Shown here: piece after piece, positions 39,522 to 49,400 of the stretch | How the letters are laid out: every line of letters starts with the position of its first letter | Position numbering within the stretch: the first letter of the stretch is position 1 | Assembly: GCA_964035575.1 (NCBI GenBank) | Contig: OZ037879.1 | Span: 868,001-932,000, forward strand | Length of the DNA: 64,000 nucleotides | Direction: 5' to 3' | Source: Rhynchopus sp. YZ270_cl-10 | Lineage: Eukaryota > Euglenozoa > Diplonemea > Diplonemida > Diplonemidae | Program-made: the position numbers and the translations under genes | Notes under the pieces: model-generated | Database searches by the model: none | What the model was told of the DNA's origin: nothing | Seen by the model: only the letters and a program-made list of their open reading frames with translations

Positions 39522-39600
39522 CCCCCCTTTTTTTTTAAACATCACAAAAGCTTCCAGCTTAACCAACGGGGTTTGTTCTTTCCTACCTTCTCCTTATGCT

Positions 39601-39705
39601 TTTAGATCTATTTTTTTTGGGGGTTCGATAACCCCCGCGGAGAACCAGTGCCCCCCTGCGTCTGCCGAGGAACAGTGAGGTGTTTGCACTTTCAACGTCT
39701 CTTTT
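39601..39705 (+). repeat. R7 repeat, long copy
   Basis: Begins GGGTTCGATAACCC (a self-complementary hairpin), then GCGGAGAACCAGTGCC, CTGCGTCTGCCG, GTGAGGTGTTTGCACTTTC, AACGTCTC and a T-run. Best partner: 57795-57895. Confidence 0.6.
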
Positions 39706-39749
39706 TTGTTGTGTGGCATTGTTTGCACTATCAAATTTTTACTTTTCCC

Positions 39750-39786
39750 GGTGATGTAAGCGCGAGAGGCTTAGACTCATCATATC
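39750..39786 (+). ncRNA. R1 hairpin copy
   Basis: GGTGATGTAAGC, loop GCGAGAG, GCTTAGAC, TCATC. TAAGC/GCTTA and GGTGA/TCATC pair. Confidence 0.45.
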
Positions 39787-39847
39787 TTTTTTTTTTTTGT
39801 CAACTTCACTTTTCCCCCCACTTTTTTTTACTTTTTAGCTTGACTCC

Positions 39848-39976
39848 CACCTGATTTTTACCCCGCGTATAGGTGCGTATAGGCGTACAGGTGCGTAAAG
39901 GGGGAGTGGACCTTAAAACGGTCCTACACGCACCTTTTCGCGCCTGTACGCGCTACAACGCGGTAAAAATCAGGTG
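39848..39976. mobile_element. Small foldback element, copy 2 (129 bp)
   Basis: 15-bp inverted ends CACCTGATTTTTACC and complement. Interior mirrored GTGCGTA / TACGCAC-type repeats around AAACGGTCCTA. Related to 39309-39390. Confidence 0.75.
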
Positions 39977-41389
39977 GATTGGGGTGTGTGTGTGTGCTAT
40001 CAACGTGATTTCCCCTTTTTGCTTGAACCTCACGATTCAATACCACCTACGGAGTGCTTCTGTGTAAAGGGTAACGCTGTTTTTTATTTATTGCGCATTC
40101 TTTTTTTTTTTGGGGGGGTATTTTTTTTTATATATTTTTGCGGCAAAATCGGTATTTTTTAATGACCGCAGTGTGCTTGTGGAGGTTGAATGTTGTGTCT
40201 GTCTGATTACTAATCGGGGTAATTCTTGCGCAGAATATGGCCCCAAGTTAATGTGTGTGTCTGTGTGTTTTGAACAAGCAGCGGTGTGGGCGGTTCCTAA
40301 GAGTAGGAACATTGCTCTACAGGGAAGGTGTGTGGTTTAACGGACAAAACTCCCCCCCTTTTTTTATTATTTTAATCATATTTCAGGGACTGTGCTACCC
40401 TACCGCGCGCTCTGTGTTGCCGTGTCGAAACCCACATATGATGAAGTGTTGATCACTATAGCGGGAGGGGGGAAGGGAAGGGTAAAGGTGGCCGTACTGT
40501 GGATTCTGAAGGATTTTTTTTCTTCTTTTTTCTTTGCACTATCAGAATAAAAGCATTTTGATGGTCAAATATCTCTGAATACACAGTACCTCCATCAGGG
40601 AGGGGCGGGGTCATAACTATTAAACGATCGAACGTTGACTTTTTTTTCTCTGTTTTTTTGTTCCCCTTTTTTTGTACTTTTTAAGAATGTGTTGTTGTTT
40701 GTCCCTACATTCTGCCCTACAACTCCCCTTTTGCAACCAGATCATACAAACAGAAACTAAAAAAAAAAAAAACAAAAAAAAAACCTGTCACACCAATTTT
40801 CTTAAAGATGTGTGCATCACAAACGAGGATCTATTTTTGTCCAAGCTTTCATTTTATGAACGCTGATAAGGTGAAATCATAGTATCATCTTATAAATCCC
40901 CCCCTTTTTTTTATATTCGAACATTTTTTTTTAAATCCCCTCCTCCCCCTCTCCCTCAGGGTTTTCTTTGGAAAAAAAAAGGACATGAACCAAATCCGGT
41001 ATTTCAGAATAATGTTTTTTTTCCAAAACCCCCCCTCACAAAAATAAAAAAAGCCCATTTTCTGGATGAAGTGTGACGAACAGAAAAAAAGAATTTTTTT
41101 CCCCTGTTATCTATCCCCCCTCTTTGCACTCTCAGTCTCCTCCCACAATCCTCTTCCCTTCTATTTCTCTGCAGGTAGGGGTACACACAGCCATCCCCAT
41201 ACACAAAAAAAAGAAAAAAAACCCCACCGACATTGGTGGAAGAGAAGCCCATTAGTTGAGGTTCTCTTTTATCTGGAGGCAATACACAACGTTCCCTGTA
41301 CACATTCATTATTTCCGACCTGAAACGGAAACAGCCGATTTTTTTTTGGATTGGCCAACCCATCGTACGTTAGCTGTCATCCTGGTGGA

Positions 41390-43026
41390 ATGAATCGAGT
41401 TGTAGGTGGTCGCCGAGCAGGGGAAAACGGGGTCGCATGCTTTAAGCTTGTCAAGGACACAACCCCCGCCCGGAGCAATCCATACCAAGAACGGTACGTA
41501 ACATTCCTACCCCCCCCCCCTCCACTTCGGCAAAAAAAAAACAAAAGCCAAAGCAATACAGAGAAACCATGTTTTGGTTTTACAACACTTTTTTTTTCTG
41601 TCACCTCATGAAATGAAGGAGGAAATAGTTAATTTATTCCCCCCTCCACATACATTGATATGACACACTGAATTGACACACTGAATGCACTTCTTTACAT
41701 GCAGATCTCCGAAGCAGTTCACAAAGGGAGGTAAAGGGAGTGTACTACAGAAGAGCGGTGGGAGGGGGAAGGCGAAGGGTGGTGGAGGTGGCGGAGGAGG
41801 AGGAGGAGGAGGTGGTGGGCGTGTCTTTGAGAAGGAGGCACCAAAGCAGCCGCAACGTGCAGAGCATACCCCAGCGCAAGCACAGTCTCAGAGGCAACGG
41901 CAGCAGCAGCAGCAACACCAACAGCAGCAACAACGACCAAAACCGTCTCAAATAGTCTCCAAACGAGAAGTGCCGCACAGAACAGCACCTCCAACAGCAG
42001 TAGGGAGACAGGTATTCATTCCCCTTTTCTTTTTTTTGAAAAATCCTTTTTTCAAGCAGAGATAGACTACTAAAAACTTTTCAAAATAGACTTTGTCACC
42101 TTGTAGCTAAACCATATTGTCAATAACGTAACTATGTTGGATCTGAAAAAAAATATTGGGAATTCCGATAAACATGGTAAGCGGACTCTCTCTTTACAAC
42201 AAACTCCTTCTGGCACGGTGTATCAACCCTTTTACAGTTTCCTCATGGGGGTTCCATCCTTCCTGTAGTTTCAAAACAAACTCCAATGTTTTTCTTCTGT
42301 TTTTATTGATGTAAACCACGAAATGGATGTAGGACTGCATGGGTTGGGTGTCAACCCCGGTACAGCCGGTCATACCAAGATACACTGTTCACGAGAGGGG
42401 CTTTGTATTTCAACTTTACTCTCTTTGCTTTCTTTTCATTTCGTTTAAGAAAAGAAAGTATATGAAATAACTTTACTGTATTTTGTTCCAACTGTCCAAC
42501 CTCTTTGCGGGTGTTCATATCCTAAACCTTCACCCCTCCACAGAACGCCCCGCATTTCCAACGCGATGTAGATCGTTCCACTTCTGGCCACCGACGTGAA
42601 CAGAATGTCTCTCGTGGTTCCCGGGATGCCCCAGACTTGGGACGGTCACGAGACACTGACCGGTTGGAGAGAAGAGAGCGGGAAATAGGTCTTGCTCGGG
42701 GGCGTGGGGGTGTGGGGGAGGAGCGCTTTGCACGGCATGACGTCTTTCAGGGACGTGGACGGGAGAAGGTGGAAAGGGAGAGGGAGAGGGAGAGAGAGAG
42801 GGTGGGCTCAGGATCGGACCGCGGCAGCGACCGCCAACACAGAGAGGTGCACAGGGAAGGGGGTGGTGGAGCTATCCACCGGCAAGAGCCCCACATCCCC
42901 ACCGTGCACGGCCCTGCTAATCCACGCACCCTGGCAGCCCCCGCTCCTGCACCAGCAAAGCCTTCCTTCGAACCCCAAGCCACTCAAATGACGATGTCCG
43001 AACGTATCGCTGCTATGTCAAAATAG
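41390..43026 (+). CDS. Arg/Gly/Gln-rich low-complexity protein (3 exons), unknown role
   Basis: Exons 41390-41493, 41705-42011 and 42544-43026 join in frame to 297 residues. The donors ACG/GTACGT and CAG/GTATTC and acceptors TGCAG and CACAG fit the GT-AG rule. Residues ~35-75 are Lys/Gly-rich with a run of about 14 Gly; ~80-105 are Gln-rich; ~140-240 are Arg/Glu-rich with RERERERERE-type repeats and RGRG. The tail is PSFEPQATQM...SERIAAMSK. Such RE/RG-rich composition is common in RNA-binding or splicing-associated proteins, but no folded domain is visible, so that role is inference only. The start ATG at 41390 is the only one in its exon. Intron 2 carries a complete R6 repeat. Confidence 0.7.
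42308..42430 (+). repeat. R6 repeat, complete copy (in an intron)
   Basis: GATGTAAACCACGAAATGG, GTAGGACTGCATGGG, GGTACAGCCGGTCATACC, ACACTGTTCACGAGAGG, then TTGTATTTCAAC. The copy at 58431-58560 matches across ~125 bp. Lies in intron 2 of the Arg-rich gene. Confidence 0.7.
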
Positions 43027-43144
43027 CGGGGAGGAGGGAGGAGGAGGAGGGGATGGGAAGTCTCAGAGTTTTCCAATTTTCATCTTTGCAAATACTGTAA
43101 AAAGGGTGGTGAAATGCTTTGTTGATAGAGCGGGAAAAAAAAAA

Positions 43145-43282
43145 TATTATAAAAGTTGCTCTGAAGGGTTCAGGACGACTGACGTCTATACCTTGCGTAG
43201 TACAAAAGGCTTCGGCCAACATTGAGTACAGACCCTAGGTTCCCCAAGCGGGTCCTTAGGCGATTGGACGACAAAAAAAGAA
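43145..43282 (+). repeat. Dispersed repeat R4, copy 2
   Basis: GACGTCTATACCTTGCGTAG, GGCTTCGGCCAACATTGAG, CCCTAGGTTCCC, GGCGATTGGACGACA and an A-run. The longest R4 copy. Confidence 0.65.
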
Positions 43283-43484
43283 AAGAATTCTGTAAAGTGT
43301 CCTATGACATTTTTCATGTAAGAACCTACAGCGGAGAAGGTAACAAAAAAAGGGGGCAGGATTGAGGATGAGAAGGAGGGAGGGAGGGGTTGGTTGGGGA
43401 ACGCAGACTGTTTGGCAGCTGTATCCCCTCAGAGTATCAAAAAGAAGAAGAAGTTACCATTTGTGTGTGTTTTTTAAATACCTA

Positions 43485-43570
43485 CAAGCGTAGCTTAAAG
43501 GAGAAATAGTTCCTCAGATACGGTCGCCAATCACCCCTCAAACAGGGTAATTGTGCAATCAACGAAAAAA
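43485..43570 (+). repeat. Dispersed repeat R5, copy 2
   Basis: GCTTAAAGGAGAAATAGT, TACGGTCGCCAATCACC, AATTGTGCAATCAACG and an A-run; partner of 34626-34706. Confidence 0.6.
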
Positions 43571-44082
43571 AAACCTTTTTTCCTTTTACTTACCTATCAG
43601 AGTTACTATTTCTCTATTTTTTCCTCTATTTTTTTTATTCCATATTTTTTTGAACTAGCCAAAGGTTACAAAATTAATTTGAGGGGTGAAAACGGGAATG
43701 ATGGGAATGGGGGGAGGTTAACGTATGGAGGTGAAATTAGGTGGATTTTGGCGGGGTCTGAATGTTTCAGGGATTCACTCTGAACATACGGGATGGGGGC
43801 GGGGTTTTTTTTTGGCGAATAGATGCGATTTATTATGTGTGTATTTTTTTTCTTTGAAGTCATGATTGACCATCCCTTTTTTTTTGTGTTACTTCTCATG
43901 GTTTTTGTCAAATTCCAGCTGTAGTTTGTGACAGAAGTTCAGCAGAAGAGACGTCGGTTTATCTAACCAAACGTTTCTTTGTTTCCCTTCCATACGATTT
44001 GCGTATTCTTGGAACAATGCTGCACAGAAGCGCAGTTTTTTTCTTCTCGAAAATGGTGTGGCGCGTTACCCTACTTTTCAAG

Positions 44083-45296
44083 TACATACACACTACATAA
44101 GAACTACACAAAAATGACTTTTTTTTGGGGGTGTTTAAGGGAAAAAATATTTTTTAGAAGTGACCTTTTTTTGGGGGGTCCGGGGGGGGCCGGAAAATTT
44201 TTTCACCAATTTTTGCCTACAAAAAATCGGGAAATTTTTTTTTTGTTTTCGGTTCTTCCGAGTCTGTGCGTGCTGTGATGGGGTCACTTTGCGCTGAGAA
44301 ATGAGTACTTTTGACCTAAAATGCATGTGTCAGTTTTATACAGGCCATTTTCAGGTTTTGTGTGCAAAATATGGTCAGTACTTGACTTTGAAGGAAAAAT
44401 GCAAAGTGAACGTGGGAGCAGTTAGCATAGCTGCGAACTTTGCTGCATGTTGTGACCCACCATTTGACGGACGGAGCTCGTAGAACCCAATGAGGAGTGA
44501 GAAAGAAGGACATGGTCAAATAAAAAAGTAGCGTACCGTGCGCCTGCGGCGCAAGCTTGCATTCCACCCTCCCCATGACATAGCTTGGCTGTAAAACAAA
44601 GTGCATTTTTAAGCGCAATTTTTTGGAATGTTGCGTACCGTGGCTTCGCCAGAACGCAGTTTTCTCGAAGTCTTCTTGCTCTTGAACATTGCAAGTCGGA
44701 AAATGGGATACTCTCGCACGGGTTTTGGAGGCTGCGGTCGTTGCACTCCCGTCTTCCGTTGTTGTTGAACGAGGATTCTCTCTCCTGGACCACATCCACG
44801 CAAAGAGACGCCACCGCCATTCTCACAGCACTATTGAGAAGCTGATGATTCTTCATGAACAGGCACCCGAGTTTAATACCGAAGAGATGGGGAATATTCT
44901 TGAACACGCTGTTGTCCTGTTTCTCAGCGACAAGCGTCACAGGTTCAAGAGAAAACGGAGGGCGGAGGAGTTGGAAGACTTCGCTTCCCCCGTATTTGTT
45001 TCCGGAATTGAGCTTATGAGGACCTTTTTCGCGCGCAGCGCGTATGTTCGAAACGTATCGTGGGCAAAAAAAAATCATGATTTTCACCACCAGCCATGGA
45101 CCAAGGTCGAAAAATGTCTGATTCCTGTGTAGAAAAACCCGTAAAAAAAACCGGAATTCCAAGCCCGAAAGTGCGATTTTTGTAGCTGTTTAGCGTCAGG
45201 CCTGCTCTAACACAAAGGGTGGGAAAAATTTTTTTACCCTCCCTTTTTACAATACATAAGCACTACATAAGAACTACACAAATATGACTTTTTTTT
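44083..45296 (+). mobile_element. hAT-family transposon remnant, 1.2 kb
   Basis: Contains a coding piece for the hAT C-terminal dimerisation domain (44689-45132) and the family markers GCGTACCGTGCGCCTGCGGC (44532) and GCGTACCGTGGCTTCGCC (44632). Both outer edges carry a ~45-bp direct repeat containing CACTACATAAGAACTACAC (44083-44130 and 45249-45296). I could not find terminal inverted repeats, so the edges are approximate. Confidence 0.6.
44689..45132 (+). pseudogene. hAT transposase, C-terminal fragment
   Basis: An open stretch of 147 codons without an ATG at its start. The key part reads VALPSSVVVERGFSLLDHIH, then KRRHRHSHSTIEKLMILHEQ. This fits the hAT dimerisation motif (small residues, SS, ER.FS, a turn, then K.R..L....L..L). 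In whole transposases this lies at the end of a ~600-700-residue protein; here the zinc-finger BED region and RNase-H-like core are not seen. A basic tail (RHRFKRKRRAEE) follows. It is an inactive remnant that could be the source of the non-autonomous CAGGG elements nearby. Confidence 0.7.
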
Positions 45297-45540
45297 TGGG
45301 GCGTGCCACACCATGAAAAAAAAAAAAGAAAGGTTGCAAAATGATTTTGCGAAAAGATAAATTTGCTATTTTTCGGCCTCATGGCGTGGCTGCTGCCCGT
45401 TGTAGTCTGTCAAAAAAAGAATTTTTTTTCCCTTCTTGAATGCCTTTTGTTTTTGCATTAACACAGAATGCATTTCCCTTCCAAAGGTTGATCCCGTCTC
45501 TCTGGGAGTTCCTTCCTGAGAAAAAAATACTAAAAATTAA

Positions 45541-45640
45541 AAAAAAGTACAAAGGCTTCGGCCAACAAATGAGTACAGACCCGAATCCCACCTGGTGGGA
45601 TTACTCGGCGATTGTCGACACAACAAAAAAAAAAATAAAA
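45541..45640 (+). repeat. Dispersed repeat R4, copy 3
   Basis: AAAGGCTTCGGCCAAC, GAGTACAGACCC, CCACCTGGTGGG (a hairpin), GGCGATTGTCGACACAAC and an A-run. Lacks the first ~40 bp of the family. Confidence 0.6.
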
Positions 45641-45873
45641 TACAGTGACAAAAAGAAAAGGTAAATGGTTCTTCCACACAGCCAAAAGCATTAGAAGTGA
45701 TACACCTTCACCTCAAAAAAAGAAAGACTGCCTCCTGTACACTTTGCTTCTTCCACTCTACCCAATTTGTTTTCCCTCTCTCTTTGCAATGAAATGCCAT
45801 TTTGCATTTAATTTCCCCTCCCCTTATTTTATGTACACCCCAAAAATCGTCAGGGGGGGCTACCTAGTAGTGC

Positions 45874-46082
45874 TACACGACGGGACCCAGTGACAAGTGA
45901 AAATGACAAGTGAATGACAAGTGAGTCACTTGTCATGACAAGTAAATAGCCTATATCCCAATAGAAAATCACTTGTCATGACAAAAAAGTCACTTGTCAT
46001 GACAAGTGACTTTTTTGTCATATTATGACAAGTGAAATGACAAGTGATTCACTTGTCACTTGTCATTGGGTCCCGTCGTGTA
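45874..46082. mobile_element. 209-bp foldback element with TGACAAGTGA repeats
   Basis: Perfect 16-bp inverted ends TACACGACGGGACCCA. The whole interior is made of about a dozen copies of TGACAAGTGA in both orientations, so it is almost entirely self-complementary. No coding sequence and no clear target duplication. A typical MITE in size. Confidence 0.8.
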
Positions 46083-46206
46083 CCAGTCCAAATGACTAGT
46101 ATTTTTACCGCTACTGCTACACCAGTCAAACACTACGAGTTTATCATAAGTCGCTATAACTAGTAGTTCCACTAGTTGTCCCCTTGACTAGTCCGCCGTG
46201 TATTGG

Positions 46207-46244
46207 ATTAACCTATAGCACAGGCTTAGGTTCATCAAATCAAA
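46207..46244 (+). ncRNA. R1 hairpin, degraded copy
   Basis: CCTATAGCACAGGCTTAGG, TTCATCAAATCAAAC. The 3' half of R1 is clear, the 5' half weak. Confidence 0.3.
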
Positions 46245-46257
46245 CCCCCTTTTTTTA

Positions 46258-46318
46258 AAAGGTACATTTAGTGCACCCTATTATACCTTCTATTCAGTAG
46301 AATAGTTAGTATATGAAA
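46258..46318 (+). promoter_or_regulatory. R9 upstream repeat, copy 1
   Basis: GGTACATTTAGTGCACC, TATTATACCTTCTATTC, AGTAGAATAG; ends in a CTATTC/GAATAG hairpin. The only other copy (60326-60385) also lies shortly upstream of a + strand gene. This one is about 130 bp before the CH-like gene start. Regulatory role is inference; it may simply be another mobile repeat. Confidence 0.4.
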
Positions 46319-46447
46319 CAAATTCTCCTTCTCCTCTTCTTTTCCTCTCTCCTCTCCACCCCATATCCCCTCAAAAGCAGACCCCCTAAAAGACACAATG
46401 CAATCATAACAACGTTGTTTCCCCCCTTTTTTTGACCGAAGTTAGAG

Positions 46448-49400
46448 ATGGCTGCTGCTGTTCCTACCTCTGCAACGCCACCTTGCAAGGAGTCAACGGA
46501 GTACGACAACCCTCTTGAGTATGAGCTTCAGTTCGATGCAGGGGTCGACTGTTTTAGCGATGGGATGGTTGCGGGGGTGGGGCAGGCGAATAATAATGAT
46601 GTCAATAACAACAACAATACCGCCGCCACCACCACCACCACCACCAAGAACACCCGACCTACCAAAGGAAAACGCAAGACAACAGGCACCCGACGGTCTC
46701 TCCCAGGGGATGCTGCTAATGTAACTACCGTAAATGTTGTCACAACCGAGACCACAGAGCTTGCCATGGCAAAGCTCAACATCGGTCTCCCTTCTTCGGA
46801 CACCCAAACCCGCGCAGCAGGGGGAAGCTCAAATCACCGTACCTCAAGACAACGTGACAGTATTGGCACCCCAAGCGACCGTTCATTTCTGCAAAGTGGT
46901 GGTAGAGAAGGGGATTTTGAAGCTATCGTCACGAATGGGATTAATGCGTTCCCCCCTGCCCCTGAGGCGCTCGATGTGAGCACGCCGTTTCGGATGCTCT
47001 CGGAGAGTGAAGACCTTTGGGATGTCCCTGCGATGGGGTATAAATTGTTTCCGGTGTTGCCGTGTGTTGCGGGGGAGGTTGAGGTGGGGAGGAAGGTGCA
47101 ACCGGTGGTTCCGGTGCGGGTGAAGAAAACGCAACTCCCGATGCACAAAAGTGCGCCATTGACAACAACGCATAATGCAAAAATGAATAATAGTATTGGT
47201 AGCATGATGCAAATTATGTCAAAACGCAAAAAGGAAGAAGTCATCAGAGCACAACGCAGTACCAGCCCCGACGTAACAACCCTAGGCGCGCTTCTCACAG
47301 GAGGCACTGCAGCTTTGTCTCCGATACAACAGATCCTCACAAACGACTCCCCACAGCACCCAAAGACCACCCAGCTATTGGAAACCGTTCGCGCAAACCA
47401 CGCCCCTCCGCTTCTCCCGCCACTTAAAAACGAACCAAACGGCGACGCATCTGAGGAAGGGTTTGGGGCCTTGCAGAACTCATTAAACCTTGTAGTCTCC
47501 TGGGGGTTGGAACGGCATGGGTCTTTGGAGGAATCGTGGAAGCATGCGGCCTCCTTTTTGGCACATTATAAAGCGCACGACGCTGTCATGGTGTCCAACC
47601 CCGTGGTGCTTGCGGTGCTGAGAGAGGGGATCCACGCCAGCACAGCCCTGAAGCAGCCCTGCATGCCACGAGCCCTGCTAGCGGCGGTAGGTCTTGACTA
47701 TATCCTCAGCGCCACCCTCATGATCTTCCCCTTCCTTGAGGAGCTCGTCATCAAAACCAGGTCATTAGTGTTCTCCTCAATCTTCTTCACAAAGCTCGAT
47801 GATTCTGGGTCAACTTCAGTCCCAAATGGTGGGTGTCCACGCCTTTCCAAACAGCTTCCCCAAAACGCAAGAGATATCCAAGCATTAAGCGCAAAATTTG
47901 CTAACCGGAAAACCTATTTTCAAGCCTGCAGGATGCTGTCCCAATCCATTTCTGATAAGGAGTCGTACATCGATGTGGCGAACGTCATTCAGACGAAGAT
48001 GGAGGGGTCTCTCGAGTACGTCATCAGATACTGGAAGGGGCAGGTTTTGGGGCTATGTTTTCGTGGATGGAAAAAGTCGTTGAAGGGTGATACAGAGGTT
48101 GTACGGTTGAATGAGACCATAGAGATATTACGAGAACGACTAATGGAAGCACAAGCTGAAGTACAACTCATGGCAACAAAAGAACGCAAAAGCGCGATGC
48201 ACGCAAAACTGACGGAATCAACATTAAACATCCAGATTGACCACCAAATCACTACCCTCATCTCAGAGCGTGCAGAGCGTGCGAAACTTAAGGCGCAGCT
48301 TCATGACTTAAAGGCGCGACACACCGAAGAAAAACTCAATCACGATGAACGTGACACAAAATCAGTTGACAAACAACGGCGTCTTGAAACTGCCTTAGAA
48401 CACTTCAAAACCAAACAACTCCTCGAGAACTTCGAGATCGAGAACCGCTCCAAAGTGCTGGACTACGTAGAAGAAAGCCTTACACTCTTTGACAACAAAA
48501 CCGAAAAGAAAACCGAATCCTTTCTCCTTGGCTGGCTCAACCGCGTTATTGAGACTAGCCCTTTCTACAAACCTGTCAAACGCGTCTTAAGCTTCAACGA
48601 GGGAGCTCTGGTATTCGACTCCTACTGGATGCTGCTCAACCGCCTCAGCCCACGCCACTTTGAAAACGACCAGCTCGAGGTATTCTTCGAGGCACGCCCT
48701 TCTGCAGCACACCAGGCACACCTTCTCCTGAAGACCCTCGAGGAGATGGGTGTGCACCTCGTCCTCCCCGCAGCAGGCCTTCTGGAGGAAGACACGTGCT
48801 ACCACTACCATGAGCTCTTTATCGGCACGCTCTTCGTCCGCTTCTGCGGATGGAACACTTCTGGTGTTGCATTTGGACCACCCTCAGCAGAGCTTCTACG
48901 AACAGGTATGGCATTGTCGACAACCCTTTTATATCAAATATCTTTGGGGTATTGTTTAAGGTCTGGTAAGGCGTTCATCTTGCAATTTTTTTTTCTGTAT
49001 TTTATCCCCGCTTGAGACCATGAATTTCACGCCCCTTCACAAAATCGTGAAGGAGGTGCGTGAATTTATTTTCCGGTATTTCACGCTCAAAAAATAAATT
49101 CACGCTCAGAAAAATAAATTCACGCTCAGAAAAATAAATTCACGCTCAGAAAATAGTAGAACTGAACTCTCGAAAATTTTTTTGGAGGCCTTTGGAGGCC
49201 CAATTTTGCAATTAAAGCCAGAAAAGAGGCATTTTGAGCCATTCTGGGGGTCTCAAACGCATTTTTGAGTTAATTTTCTGTATCACACAAACCACGGATT
49301 TACACGTTTTTTTTTCCAAATTTTCATCAAAAAATCCCAAATGAGACCTCAAAAACGTGCGAGGGCACCTGTGGAGAGTGAGTCCGACACGAACACAAGT

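Larger units (their letters stand above)
34461..41389. other. Seven-kb gene-free region rich in small mobile elements
   Basis: No host gene is supportable. Contents: an R6 end (34507), R1 (34569, 34921), R5 (34626), foldback (35169), R7/R10 (35483-35562), R3 (35772), nested hAT-like elements (36865-38286), R3 (39102), two foldbacks (39309, 39848), R1 (39491, 39750) and R7 (39601). 36158-36412 has an 84-codon + strand open frame without recognisable features. 40000-41390 is T-rich, with one weak R1-like trace at about 40869. Confidence 0.6.
43027..46447. other. Spacer with repeats and a hAT remnant
   Basis: Between the Arg-rich and CH-like genes. Listed items: R4 (43145, 45541), R5 (43485), hAT region (44083-45296), TGACAAGTGA element (45874) and R9 (46258). 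No other gene could be supported; 43570-44080 and 45640-45870 are T-rich and unremarkable. About 46100-46200 has several ACTAGT palindromes. Confidence 0.6.
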
